This document shows, one piece after another, positions 34,459 through 43,607 of a stretch of 64,000 bases of DNA. Position 1 is the first letter of the stretch. Each line of letters begins with the position of its first letter. The stretch is from VXNJ01 sp009840625 (GTDB taxonomy: Bacteria; Chloroflexota; UBA11872; VXNJ01). The DNA is taken from positions 248,001 through 312,000 of the forward strand of contig OZ242304.1 in NCBI GenBank assembly GCA_965207915.1, read 5' to 3'. The translations under genes were made by a program, and so were the position numbers. Under the pieces are notes generated by a model. The model saw only the letters and a list, made by a program, of their open reading frames with translations, was not told the origin of the DNA and did no database searches.

Positions 34459-34672
34459 CGTCCCCGTCCTTTCCTTGCAATGCCCTATGCCAATTGAAAC
34501 ACCCCGGCCGGTGCCGCCGGTGGCGGTCTTTGTGGGACGTTTCGGCATCCTGGGCTCCGCCGAAGCGCCAAACCGGTCAACCCGACGCAGGATTCGACCG
34601 GTCCCGTCAGGCAACGGGGTTCTCGCTTTTGCGTTTTTGGGGATTGCTTGTTGCCCCTTGAGGGGCTTGCGC

Positions 34673-35869
34673 TTACGCGGCGCCCCGATCGGGGGCCGGC
34701 TGCGGGTTCCTGCGCATTGATTGCAGATTCCGGTAGGTGGCGCACCGCCACAACCATTCGGCGGGTCCGTACCGGAATCGGTTCAGCCACATCTGCGACC
34801 ACCAGATCTGCAGGGCCCAAACCGCCACCACGAATACCAGGATCGCGGTCCGATTGACCTCATCGGAATCCCCGAGCCAATAGGTTAGGACGAGTACGCC
34901 GAGGACCGATTGCGCCAAGTAGTTCGTCAGCGCGAGTCGGCCGACGGCGCGCAATAGTCGCTTCGGCCGCGAATCCGCGCCATTGTTCCACAGAACGATA
35001 AGGCTCAGATAGCCCAAGGACGCCGGTATCGTGCCGACCGTGTTCGGGACTTGGCCGACAAACGCCACGCCGGGTCCATAGTCGTTGGCGGCGGTGACCA
35101 CGACCCCGAGTGTGGCCAACCCTAGGCCGATGGTCAGCCCCAGCGCGGCCGCTGCCCGGTACCTGGCGACCGGCCATTCACCGCTGAGGAAACCGGCTCG
35201 GTAGATTCCCGCGCCCAACAGCATCATTCCGAGCGCCCGCGGGAAATAGGCCAGCAGTGCGAGTCCGGCGAGATCTTCGTTCTCGGAGGAGCTGCCCGGG
35301 GTCCAGATGCCCGCCAAAGACATGCCGGATGAATCCGCGTACGCCTGGGCCAGCAGCGCCAAGGGGACCGATAGCGCAAAGGCTGATACCCCGGCCGCTA
35401 CCAGGATCCAATTGCGCAGCTTTCGCGCCACGATCAGGAAAACCGAGCAGACCGCATAGACCATGAGGATGTCGCCTTCCCAGAGGGCGAAGTGGAGAAG
35501 GCCGATGGCCAGCAGCAGCGCGTTTCGCCACAGGTACAAAACGAGCGCCCGCCTACCTCTGCTCGCGGCCCGGTCAACGAAGAGGATCATCCCGGCCCCG
35601 AAGAGCAGGGAGAACAATCCCATGAACTTCTGATCGACGAATATTTCGCCGAAGATGCCTACCGCCCAGTCCAGGGCCGACTCCGACCCGGCGGCGCTCA
35701 GGTTCAGATACCCGGGCCAGTCGAATTTGAACGCGACCGCATTCATGAGCAGGATCCCGAGCACCGCAACGCCGCGAATTAGATCGAGGCTGGTTATCCG
35801 CCCGGATTCGCTAATCGGGCCGGAATCGGCCGCACGCTGGTTAACCGCCAAGCGTCCTCCCGCGAGCAT
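34673..35869 (-). CDS. DUF418 family membrane protein (YeiB-like)
   Basis: About 398 residues, with roughly ten hydrophobic segments. The N-terminal signature RITSLDLIRGVAVLGILLMNAVAF is typical. FMGLFSLLFGAGMILF follows, and the DUF418 end includes LTNYLAQSVLGVLVL and WWSQMWLNRFRYGPAEWLWRCATY. These are integral membrane proteins related to acyltransferase-3 proteins; function unknown. ATG 35869 is chosen over an adjacent TTG. Confidence 0.9.
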   Translation of the reverse strand: MLAGGRLAVNQRAADSGPISESGRITSLDLIRGVAVLGILLMNAVAFKFDWPGYLNLSAAGSESALDWAVGIFGEIFVDQKFMGLFSLLFGAGMILFVDRAASRGRRALVLYLWRNALLLAIGLLHFALWEGDILMVYAVCSVFLIVARKLRNWILVAAGVSAFALSVPLALLAQAYADSSGMSLAGIWTPGSSSENEDLAGLALLAYFPRALGMMLLGAGIYRAGFLSGEWPVARYRAAAALGLTIGLGLATLGVVVTAANDYGPGVAFVGQVPNTVGTIPASLGYLSLIVLWNNGADSRPKRLLRAVGRLALTNYLAQSVLGVLVLTYWLGDSDEVNRTAILVFVVAVWALQIWWSQMWLNRFRYGPAEWLWRCATYRNLQSMRRNPQPAPDRGAA

Positions 35870-35907
35870 CAAACGGCGCGCCGGTTAGCCTAGGCGCGGA
35901 ATTGAAT

Positions 35908-37578
35908 CTAATCGCCCGCCTTGCGCCGGGCGATGGCTCGCTCCCCTCTTGGGCTCGACACGCGCCGGGTCAACACGTTCACTAAGGCCGGTCTGCCGGC
36001 TCCGAACGCGCGCTCCAGGGCCGGTTCCAGTTCGTCCGGACGCTGAACGAATTCGCCATGGCCGCCGAGCCCCTCGGCGACCAGGTCGTAGCGGGAAGGC
36101 AGCAGGTCCGTCGCGACCGTGCGCCCGTAGGCGGCGAGCTGGATCTGGCGGTCGATCCCCCACGCCGAGTCGTTGCCCAGCACGGTCACGATTTCCAATC
36201 CGTGGCGGACCGCCGTGTCGAATTCCATCCCGTTGAAACCGAAGCTGCCGTCGCCGGTGATCAGGACGACTCGCGCGTTGGGCCGCGAAGCCTTGGCGGC
36301 GATCGCGGTCGGCATGGCCGATCCGAGCATGCCGAGATCGGGCAACGACCACCAGCTCCTGGCGCGGGCCGGCAAGTTGAGCTTGGCGAAATGGCAGAAA
36401 TCGCCGCCGTCGAAAACCAAGACATCGTCCGGCCGCAGGACGCGCTCCAGGCGTTTGAGCACGAACAGCGGATGCATCGGCGGGCCCGGGTCTGCAACCC
36501 GTTCCGCCCATTCGGCCTGTTCCGCCAGCCGGGCATGCAGGGATTGCAACCAGGGGCGCTCGGGCCAGCTGTGCGCGGAGGCTTCTTCGGCAAGTTGATC
36601 GACCACGCCGGCCACGTCGCCCACGATCCCGACCGCGGCTTCCCGGTTGCGTCCGATCTGCTCCGGCGCCGGATCCACCTGGATCACGGTCGCGTCCGCC
36701 GCAATGACTGGAGGCAGGGCATACCCGATCGAATAGTCGAATTTTTTGCCCAGCATCAGCACCGCGTCGGCGTCGCGAATCATGGCCGCCGCCCTGTTCA
36801 GGCCGAGATCGAAGAAACCGAAGCAATCGGGGTGGTCGTCGGCGACTATTCCCCGCGCCGTCCCTTCGGTAAACAGCGGGATGCGAGTCAACTCCAGAAA
36901 CCGCTGCAAGGACTCGGAGGCAGCGTCCTCGTAACCGGCTGGATTCGAAGCAACGACCATTGGCCGCTGCGAACGGTGCAGCAATTGGACCGCCCGGCGG
37001 ACCTGATCGCGGTTGGTGACCGAAGGCCCCGAACGGCGCGAGGTCGCCGGATCCGGCAAATGAATGGAATCCTCGTCGACCACCGCCTCCTGAACGTCGA
37101 TCGGAATGGTCAGGTGCACCGGGCCGCGACGGCCGGAGAGAGCGGTCCGGATTGCCATAGATATGTACTCGGGTAGGCGATCGGGGTCGCGCACCAGCCA
37201 GGCGGCCTTGCAGGTCGCCTTGGCCATCCCGACCTGGTCGATCTCCTGCATCATCCCGCGGTCGTAGTTGGAGAGCTTGTCGGAGCCGCTTATGTTGAGC
37301 ACCGGCGCTTCGGTGGCCATCGCGTGAACCAGGCCCGGCAGCGCGTTGGCGTGACCCGGGGTGGTAACCATGCACACTCCGACCTGGTTGTTGATCCGCG
37401 CCCACGCGTCGGCCATGTGCACGACGGCCTGTTCGTGACGGCCGTCGATGAATTGAAAATCGAAATCCTCCATCACGTCCAGGACCGGCAGGATGTGGTC
37501 GCCCGCCAGGGTGAATACGGTACGGACGCCTTCCCGTTTCAGGGCACGGGCGATTAGGTGGCTGCCGGTAATGCTCAT
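35908..37578 (-). CDS. Thiamine-pyrophosphate-dependent enzyme (acetolactate synthase / oxalyl-CoA decarboxylase-like)
   Basis: 556 residues. N-terminal pyrimidine-binding domain: GSHLIARALKREGVRTVFTLAGDHILPVLD with catalytic Glu in DGRHEQAVVHMADAWAR. The middle domain has ADAVLMLGKKFDY. The C-terminal diphosphate domain has LGMLGSAMPTAIAAK and the TPP/Mg motif GDGSFGFNGMEFDTAVRHGLEIVTVLGND. It belongs to the decarboxylase/synthase superfamily; the exact 2-oxo acid is not evident. The start MSITGSH at 37578 is preceded by a GGGAG and gives the family N-terminus. It is divergent from the flavoprotein gene at 37857. Confidence 0.9.
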   Translation of the reverse strand: MSITGSHLIARALKREGVRTVFTLAGDHILPVLDVMEDFDFQFIDGRHEQAVVHMADAWARINNQVGVCMVTTPGHANALPGLVHAMATEAPVLNISGSDKLSNYDRGMMQEIDQVGMAKATCKAAWLVRDPDRLPEYISMAIRTALSGRRGPVHLTIPIDVQEAVVDEDSIHLPDPATSRRSGPSVTNRDQVRRAVQLLHRSQRPMVVASNPAGYEDAASESLQRFLELTRIPLFTEGTARGIVADDHPDCFGFFDLGLNRAAAMIRDADAVLMLGKKFDYSIGYALPPVIAADATVIQVDPAPEQIGRNREAAVGIVGDVAGVVDQLAEEASAHSWPERPWLQSLHARLAEQAEWAERVADPGPPMHPLFVLKRLERVLRPDDVLVFDGGDFCHFAKLNLPARARSWWSLPDLGMLGSAMPTAIAAKASRPNARVVLITGDGSFGFNGMEFDTAVRHGLEIVTVLGNDSAWGIDRQIQLAAYGRTVATDLLPSRYDLVAEGLGGHGEFVQRPDELEPALERAFGAGRPALVNVLTRRVSSPRGERAIARRKAGD

Positions 37579-37856
37579 GGTGCCCGCTCCCGGGAATTTC
37601 AAGCCGCCGATTCCGGTCCGGACGCCGCGTCCTGGCATCCGGTTCTGGCACTTGATGCTTCGTCCCTAACTTTCGGTTACCGGAGGCCGCGGGTAATACC
37701 GGCCGAAACGACCCCGTCGGCGGCCCGCCCTTCCCGGCGACTTGCGACCGGATCGAAGCGCGCCGCCTCGATGCGCGAACCGGCCCATATATTGAGTCGG
37801 TGGAATCCGGGATACATTTCTGAGGTGCGCGTTGCCGGGTCCGACAGATTGAGCCG

Positions 37857-39329
37857 ATGACCGATCGGGAGATTCGCACCCAGGTGGTCGTGGTAGGCGC
37901 CGGCAACGCGGCCATGGCCGCGGCTGTGGCCGCCCGCGAAACGGGGGCCGAAGTGGTCGTCCTTGAAAAAGCCCCGCGGACTCACCGCGGCGGCAACAGC
38001 GCTTTGACCATCCAGATGCGATTCCCGTATTCGGGGGTGGATGATCTTTTGCCCCTGATTCCGGACTTTTCCGCAAGTGAAGAGGGCGAAATGCGCGAGC
38101 AGGTCGCCGGCTACAGCGAGCAGGAGTACTGGGACGACATCATGTCGGTGACCGAAGGCCTCAGCGACAAGGCCCTGGCCGGCACGCTCGTGCGGCAGGC
38201 CCACCCGACCGTTGAGTGGATGCGCGGCCTGGGGCACGAATGGGAACCGACGTTCAAGAACCCGCTCTCGGCCAACGCGGTCTCCTTTGCCGGCGGCGGC
38301 TACAACCTGCTCGAACGTTGGTTCGCGGCCGGCCGGCGGCGGGGGATCCAGGTCCACTACGAGGCCCGGGCGACCGAGCTCATTCAGGACTCGCGGGGAA
38401 TCGTGACCGGCGTTCGGGTCCTGCGCCCGTCGGGATTCCACACCTACCACGCCGACGCGGTGGTGCTGGCCTGCGGAAGCTTTGAATCAAGTCCCGAAAT
38501 GCGCGCCCGGTACCTGGGAACGGGCTGGGACTCGGTCAAGCTGCGCGGGGTTCCCTACAACACCGGCGACGGCCTGCTGATGGCGCTGGGGATCGGCGCT
38601 CTTTCGTACGGCTCCTGGACAACCTGCCACGCCTCGCCGCAAGATTTCAATCGGCCGGCCTACGATCTGCCCGGACCCGGGGTTGCCGGCGACTACTGGA
38701 GCCGCTACGCATATCCGTATTCGGTGATGGTCAATCTCGACGGCCGGCGCTTCGTCGACGAGGGCGCGACCTGGCGCGGGCTCACTTACGCCAGGATGGG
38801 ACGCGCGATCCTGGCCCAGCCGGAGGCGAAGGCCTTCCAGGTATTCGACGCCAAGCACCGCGACATGGGCCTTCTGGAGCGCTACCAAGACGCCGAGGTC
38901 GTCAGGGCCGGTTCGCTGGAAGCGCTGGGGCGCGGACTAGGTATTCGCGACGTCGAATCCTTTGTCGCAACTCTTCGCGAGTACAACGCCGCCGTCCAGC
39001 CGGGTGAATTCGATGCGTTCAGGCCCGACGGCAAGGCGGCGGCGAACATCGATCCGCCGCGGTGCAACTGGGCGCTGCCGATCGATTCGCCACCGTTCGA
39101 GGGTTACGCGGTCACCTGCGGTATGACCTTTTGCTACGGGGGTCTGCAAATCTCATCCGAGGGCGAAGTGCTGCACACCCTGGACAGGCCGATTCCCGGC
39201 CTTTACGCGGCCGGCGAAATGGTCGGGGGACTGTGGGCCTGGAACTACCCCTCCGGCGGCGGGATGATGGCCGGCGCGGTCTTCGGGCGCATCGCCGGCC
39301 GCGCGGCGGGGCGCTTCGCCGGCGTCTAG
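37857..39329 (+). CDS. FAD-dependent dehydrogenase (tricarballylate dehydrogenase / fumarate reductase flavoprotein-like)
   Basis: 490 residues. Dinucleotide-binding motif VVVVGAGNAAMAAAVAARETGAEVVVLEKAP, substrate-domain sequences RGGNSALTIQMRF and YNTGDGLLMALGIGA, and C-terminal FAD contacts PGLYAAGEMVGGLWAWNYPSGGGMMAGAVFGRIAG. This fits TcuA-like and 3-ketosteroid or fumarate-reductase-like flavoproteins; TcuA-like is the best guess. The stop codon TAG lies within the target duplication of the IS481-like element directly downstream, so the coding sequence is preserved but separated from its natural 3' region. Confidence 0.88.
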   Translation: MTDREIRTQVVVVGAGNAAMAAAVAARETGAEVVVLEKAPRTHRGGNSALTIQMRFPYSGVDDLLPLIPDFSASEEGEMREQVAGYSEQEYWDDIMSVTEGLSDKALAGTLVRQAHPTVEWMRGLGHEWEPTFKNPLSANAVSFAGGGYNLLERWFAAGRRRGIQVHYEARATELIQDSRGIVTGVRVLRPSGFHTYHADAVVLACGSFESSPEMRARYLGTGWDSVKLRGVPYNTGDGLLMALGIGALSYGSWTTCHASPQDFNRPAYDLPGPGVAGDYWSRYAYPYSVMVNLDGRRFVDEGATWRGLTYARMGRAILAQPEAKAFQVFDAKHRDMGLLERYQDAEVVRAGSLEALGRGLGIRDVESFVATLREYNAAVQPGEFDAFRPDGKAAANIDPPRCNWALPIDSPPFEGYAVTCGMTFCYGGLQISSEGEVLHTLDRPIPGLYAAGEMVGGLWAWNYPSGGGMMAGAVFGRIAGRAAGRFAGV

Positions 39330-39330
39330 G
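39325..39330 (+). repeat. Left copy of target-site duplication of the IS481-like element
   Basis: TCTAGG, repeated at 40457-40462. With a preceding G on both sides the duplication may be read as 7 bp (GTCTAGG). It contains the TAG stop of the upstream flavoprotein gene. Confidence 0.85.
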
Positions 39331-40456
39331 CTGTCCAGCTTCAGAGATGTGGCGACACATACGGCTGTTTCTCAGGAGTAGATTCTGCCCTTGCCGATTA
39401 CCTCCTCGGGGGTCCTTCCGCGGTTCCAGCGGCCGGTATGGGCCCTATCCCGGTTGTAGTAGCGCAGGTACCGGTTCAGTTCGCGCCTGAGCCCGGTCTG
39501 CTTGGGCACCAGGTAGCGGGCAAAGCTCGGCTTCCAGCATTCTTCGAGGATGGTGCCCTGGACCCTTTCGACACAACCGTTCGTCTGCGGCCTTCCGGCA
39601 TGGATGAACTTCTGGCGGGCGCCCAGGGCCGCAACCATGCGCCCGAACTGCCTGGCCCGGAACTCGGAGCCGTTGTCGGTCATGACCTTCTCCAGCTGCC
39701 AGCCCCTTGACCGCAGATCCCTGGCCACCCGGCGGGCCAGCCTTGAAGTCCACCTGGCGGCGGGATTGCGCGGGGTTGCATGCAGCTCGGCCCAGACGAA
39801 GGAGGAGGCCACGTCGATGGCGGTGTACTGCCAGAGGGTCCCCCTGGTGCCGGAGAGCCTTCCGATGTGGAAGCAGTCCATCTGCACCAGCTCCCCGGGA
39901 CGATCAACCTCCAGATGGCGCTCGGGTTCGGGTTCCCGGGGCTGCGGCCCGGGCGGAGCGGCATAACCGGCCACCAGGGCCAGGCGCTTGGACCTGGTAT
40001 TGAGCCCGTGGCGCCGCAGCACCCGCCAGATGCCCGACGGGGAGACTTTGATCCCGCCCCACTTGGCGCGCTGAAGCTCGGCCGAGATCCGGGCCGGTCC
40101 CAGTCCGGGGTTGCCGATGGAGAACGCCAGGATGCGCTGCTCGATAAGCGGCGAGATCGAGTTCGGCATCTGCGGGCGGCGGCGTTCGCGGGGGCGCAGG
40201 ATGTGAAGACCGTAGCGGTCGGCCTGGGACTTCCAGCGGTAGTACGTCGAGTGGTGGATGCCCATCGCCCGGCAGGTGGCGCGGACGCTGCCGATTTCCT
40301 CGGCCAGCGCCAATGTGCGCAGGCGATAGCGATAAATAACATCGTCGGGGGTCACAGCGGGCATCCTTTGCTGCGTTTGGTATCACAGCAGGATGACTTA
40401 AGTGACCCCTACGATTTCAGGGGTTCACCTGTCGCATGTACTCGGAAATAGGACAG
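39331..40456 (-). mobile_element. IS481-like insertion sequence, about 1.1 kb
   Basis: The left end CTGTCCAGCTTCAGAGATG and the inverted right end CTGTCCTATTTCCGAGTAC form imperfect terminal repeats sharing CTGTCC, TTC, GAG and then GCGACA. TCTAGG flanks both sides. It carries a single transposase gene on the minus strand. Repeats, duplication and gene look intact, implying a fairly recent insertion. Confidence 0.88.
39372..40364 (-). CDS. IS481-family DDE transposase
   Basis: About 330 residues. An N-terminal helix-turn-helix (CRAMGIHHSTYYRWKSQADRYG) and a second helix-turn-helix region (GIKVSPSGIWRVLRRHGL) are followed by an rve-type catalytic core: Asp in LVQMDCFHIG, Asp in VMTDNGSEF, Glu in NGCVERVQGT, then LNRYLRYYNRDRAHTGRWNRGRTPEEV. 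AAAGG directly abuts the first ATG (40364), so GTG 40355, 9 nt downstream, may be the true start. Confidence 0.92.
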   Translation of the reverse strand: MPAVTPDDVIYRYRLRTLALAEEIGSVRATCRAMGIHHSTYYRWKSQADRYGLHILRPRERRRPQMPNSISPLIEQRILAFSIGNPGLGPARISAELQRAKWGGIKVSPSGIWRVLRRHGLNTRSKRLALVAGYAAPPGPQPREPEPERHLEVDRPGELVQMDCFHIGRLSGTRGTLWQYTAIDVASSFVWAELHATPRNPAARWTSRLARRVARDLRSRGWQLEKVMTDNGSEFRARQFGRMVAALGARQKFIHAGRPQTNGCVERVQGTILEECWKPSFARYLVPKQTGLRRELNRYLRYYNRDRAHTGRWNRGRTPEEVIGKGRIYS

Positions 40457-40462
40457 TCTAGG
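40457..40462 (+). repeat. Right copy of target-site duplication of the IS481-like element
   Basis: TCTAGG, identical to 39325-39330. Confidence 0.85.
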
Positions 40463-40489
40463 CCGCTCCGGCGGTACCTGACGCCCGAC

Positions 40490-41362
40490 TCACGGCCAGG
40501 GGACCCGCATCAGCTCCTCGCCCCAGATGATCAGACCGTCCCAGGCCCGGCGGGCCTCCAGTTCGCGGGCATCCCGCATCTCCGGCCGGGTCAGCCGCTC
40601 GCCGATGTGGACCATGACGAGCTGGCGCACGCCGGCCGCGGCGGCGGTCTCGGCGGCACCCCTGATCGAACAGGTCCCCCGGGCGAGATCGCTTCCGTCG
40701 ACCACCTCGCCGGTCTCCCAGCACATCATCAAAAGGATGTCGGCCCCGCGGGCAAGGTCGGTGATCGAATCGCAGGGGCGCGAGTCGCCCGCAATCACGA
40801 TCGATCCGTCCGCGGTTTCGAGGCGATAGGCGAGTGATTCAAGATAGGGCTGGACATGCTCGGCCCGGGCCGCGGTAATTTCCCAGGAGGACCCCCGCAG
40901 GACAAAATCCGGACCCACATCCTGCGCGGCGATCCTGGGTTTGGAGCGCGGCAGCCGCCCGCCCCGGTCGCGGTAGGTCACCTGGCTTAAAGGGTGGTTC
41001 ACCCGCGCCAGCCAATCGTGGGCGAATAGCCCGTTTTCGGCGTCTACGATTCCGTTTGCGAACCTGACCGTCGGTGGCGGCCCGTAGACGTGCAACGTTC
41101 GATCGGTCGGTACGAGCTGGTCCCAGCGGGAAAGCACGAATGTCGGAAAGTCGGCGTCGTGGTCAAAGTGGTGATGGGTGAAAAAAACGTGGTCGAATTC
41201 GGCCGGCGAGATTCCGGCTTTGGCCAGCTTGAACGTGGTGGCCGGACCGCAGTCAAAAAGCAGCTTCTCGCCGTCGATTTCGACCACGTAGGCAGAACCG
41301 AACCGGTCCGGGGTCGGGGTCGGGGTGCCGCACCCGATGATGGTGATATTTGGAAAGCCCAT
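40490..41362 (-). CDS. Metallo-beta-lactamase-fold hydrolase (RNase Z-like group)
   Basis: About 290 residues. NITIIGCGTPTPTPDRFGSAYVVEIDGEKLLFDCGPATTFKLAKAGI and the metal motif FFTHHHFDHDADFP show the RNase Z/arylsulfatase-like MBL subgroup. IAGDSRPCDSI gives the later metal Asp and VMVHIGERL a late His. It is probably a zinc-dependent hydrolase acting on a small phosphodiester or ester. It lies between two catabolic genes and is convergent with the flavoprotein gene across the IS element. GTG 41368 is an alternative start. Confidence 0.88.
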   Translation of the reverse strand: MGFPNITIIGCGTPTPTPDRFGSAYVVEIDGEKLLFDCGPATTFKLAKAGISPAEFDHVFFTHHHFDHDADFPTFVLSRWDQLVPTDRTLHVYGPPPTVRFANGIVDAENGLFAHDWLARVNHPLSQVTYRDRGGRLPRSKPRIAAQDVGPDFVLRGSSWEITAARAEHVQPYLESLAYRLETADGSIVIAGDSRPCDSITDLARGADILLMMCWETGEVVDGSDLARGTCSIRGAAETAAAAGVRQLVMVHIGERLTRPEMRDARELEARRAWDGLIIWGEELMRVPWP

Positions 41363-41531
41363 CGCCACCGACCCATGATCTGGCCCGAAAACCCTCCGCG
41401 TCCGGCCGATCTATTCCGCCGGAAGGAGTAGCGGTGCAATCTGGATTGCCGCAATCGATGTTATGGCGAACCGCTGATCCCTCATCGGGGCGGCTGCCTG
41501 CTTTGACCAATTCGAAAGGGCGGTCGCCGGC

Positions 41532-42551
41532 ATGCCGCTGATGCGCGCGGTTGCCGCTCGTGCCGGCCGGCTAGAGCTGATGGATATCCCCCGGCCGGAG
41601 CCGGGAGAAGGCGAAGCGCTGGTCAGGATCCTGGCCTGCGGAATCTGCACATCCGATATTCACTTCCTCGCGCACGGAGAGGAATTTGTTCGCACTTCGG
41701 CCGAAATCGGCGGCCGATTCGCTCTTGACCTTTCGCGCGACGTGGTTATGGGCCACGAGTTCTGCGGGCAGGTCGTTGCCACCGGCCCCGGCGGCGACGG
41801 GGTTCTGCTGCCCGGCGAACGGGTTACCTCGGTGCCTCCGCACGGGGCATTCAGCAACGACTACACCGGCGCTTACGCCGAATTCATGCTCGTAAATGAG
41901 CACCAGGCCCTAAGGGTTCCCGACCACGTCCCGTCGGAACTGGCCGCCATGACCGAACCACTGGCGGTGGGCCGCCATGCGGTCGCGGCGGCGGGATTCA
42001 AAGGCGGCGAAGCGGCGATCGTCTACGGCTGCGGACCGATCGGCTTGGCCGTCATTGCAAACCTGCACGCCGCCGGCGCGGGATTGATCATCGCCAGCGA
42101 ATTGGCCGCATCGCGACGGGCTCTGGCCTCAGTCATGGGGGCCGACATCACGGTCGATCCGCGCAAATCTCCACCGATGGAATCGCTCGTTGACGCGGAC
42201 GGCTTCGAGCCGGGCCTGGACGTAGTGATGTTCGACGCGATCGGGGTTCCGGGCTCGCTAGCCCTGCTGATGCGCGAGGCGCCACTGCGGGGGGCCCGAA
42301 TCGTCGTGGTGGGGGCCTGCCTGCAGCAGGACCGGATCGCCCCGATGGCCGGAATCGAAAAGGAGCTCGAACTCAAGTTCGTCCTCGCCTATTCGGAGGC
42401 CGAATTTGAGGCGACGCTCGAGGAAATCTCTCGCGGCGAGATCGACCCCGCTCCGCTGATCAGCGGGCGGATCGGACTGGATCAGGTCGCGACGGCATTC
42501 GAGGCCCTGGAGGACCCCGAACGGCACTGCAAGCTGATGATCATTCCCTGA
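41532..42551 (+). CDS. Zinc-binding medium-chain alcohol dehydrogenase
   Basis: 339 residues. The catalytic zinc site is Cys in ACGICTSDIHF and His-Glu in MGHEFCGQVV. The cofactor fold is AAIVYGCGPIGLAVIANLHAAG, a variant of the GxGxxG motif. The structural-zinc cysteine quartet expected between about residues 90 and 115 is absent; that region reads PHGAFSNDYTGAYAEF. It oxidises an alcohol or sugar alcohol with NAD(P); substrate unknown. It starts the plus-strand catabolic group 41532-45627. Confidence 0.9.
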   Translation: MPLMRAVAARAGRLELMDIPRPEPGEGEALVRILACGICTSDIHFLAHGEEFVRTSAEIGGRFALDLSRDVVMGHEFCGQVVATGPGGDGVLLPGERVTSVPPHGAFSNDYTGAYAEFMLVNEHQALRVPDHVPSELAAMTEPLAVGRHAVAAAGFKGGEAAIVYGCGPIGLAVIANLHAAGAGLIIASELAASRRALASVMGADITVDPRKSPPMESLVDADGFEPGLDVVMFDAIGVPGSLALLMREAPLRGARIVVVGACLQQDRIAPMAGIEKELELKFVLAYSEAEFEATLEEISRGEIDPAPLISGRIGLDQVATAFEALEDPERHCKLMIIP

Positions 42552-42596
42552 CCGACTGCGGTCCAGCCCGGGCCCGGACGGGCCGGGCGCTATTGA

Positions 42597-43427
42597 TTGC
42601 CAGATCCAAGCGCGGAGGCGCGGATAATCGCCGCGGAATCCGCACGCCCAACGGACCGTTGTTTGCGCCCGCAGTCCTACGCCCAGTTGATGCCCCGCTA
42701 CGAGCAGCTGGGCACCCTTCCCGGCGTCAGCATCGACCGGTTCCGGGTGCCTGACCGTTCGCACCAGATTCTGGGGATCAGCGTCGGCCCGGCCGAAGGA
42801 GCGGAGATATCGGTTGGTCTGAGCGCCGGCGCGCACGGCGACGAACCGGCGCCGGTCCAGGCTACGCTCCAGTTCCTTGAGGAAGAGCGCTGGCGGGCCT
42901 GGCCGAACGTGAAGATGCGGATTCTGCCTTGCCTGAATCCGACCGGGTTCGACCTGCGGACCAGGGAGAACGACAAGGGACAGGACGTCAACCGGACTTT
43001 CAAGTGGGGCAACAGCCCCGAGTCGCTGGCGGCGATGGTGCTGATCGGCCTGGAAAGGGTCGATCTCTGGATAGACGCCCACGAGGACCCGGTCGAAGAC
43101 GGGTTCTACTGCTTTTCGCGCCTGCCCGAAGATTGGGGCCCGCCGCTGGTGGCGGCCGTAGGCGCCGAGGGGCCAATTTACCCGCGCCCGGAAGTGGATG
43201 AAATGACCGTCAGGGAAGGGATCGTGCAGTTCGACGCCGACCGTCAGAGCGAGCGGCGGCGGCGGATGCGCGAGAGTGGATCATGGGGGCTTTCGGGGCA
43301 CATCGATGCCCAGATTTCCGACAAGTCGGTCACGCTGGAGACGCCGGGCGTGATTGAACTCGAGACCAGGATCCGGATGCAGCTGGCCGCGTATTCGGCC
43401 CTGCTCGACCTGGCGACCAAGCGCTAG
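42597..43427 (+). CDS. M14/succinylglutamate desuccinylase-like zinc hydrolase, copy 1
   Basis: Up to 276 residues. Zinc ligands are His and Glu in SAGAHGDEPAPV and a later His in LWIDAHEDPVEDGFYCF. PCLNPTGFDLRTREN and GQDVNRTFKWG are typical of the M14 carboxypeptidase/aspartoacylase group. Clearly paralogous to 44797-45627. The start is uncertain: TTG 42597 or ATG 42687 (MPRYEQLG). It would split an N-acyl or peptide bond. It lies 45 bp downstream of the dehydrogenase and upstream of an enolase-superfamily enzyme. Confidence 0.83.
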   Translation: MPDPSAEARIIAAESARPTDRCLRPQSYAQLMPRYEQLGTLPGVSIDRFRVPDRSHQILGISVGPAEGAEISVGLSAGAHGDEPAPVQATLQFLEEERWRAWPNVKMRILPCLNPTGFDLRTRENDKGQDVNRTFKWGNSPESLAAMVLIGLERVDLWIDAHEDPVEDGFYCFSRLPEDWGPPLVAAVGAEGPIYPRPEVDEMTVREGIVQFDADRQSERRRRMRESGSWGLSGHIDAQISDKSVTLETPGVIELETRIRMQLAAYSALLDLATKR

Positions 43428-43607
43428 CGGCGCCCGCCGCCGGGCGCGGCACCGCGGTTCCGCGGATATTGCCCCTCGCGCGCGATTCGTTTTGACTGGC
43501 TCTCTGGCGGGCTAAGTAGTAGTAAACGGTGTTTCGATTGCGTTGCGCTGGCAACTCGCTAACGTAAGAATTTTGTCTGCCGACCGCACTGACAAGGCGC
43601 CGCCCGG

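Noticed and set aside
35885..37915. 676-codon open frame overlapping the TPP enzyme gene
   Set aside because: It is a frame-shifted shadow of the TPP enzyme, Arg/Gly/Pro-rich and without domains; the other frame has all TPP motifs.
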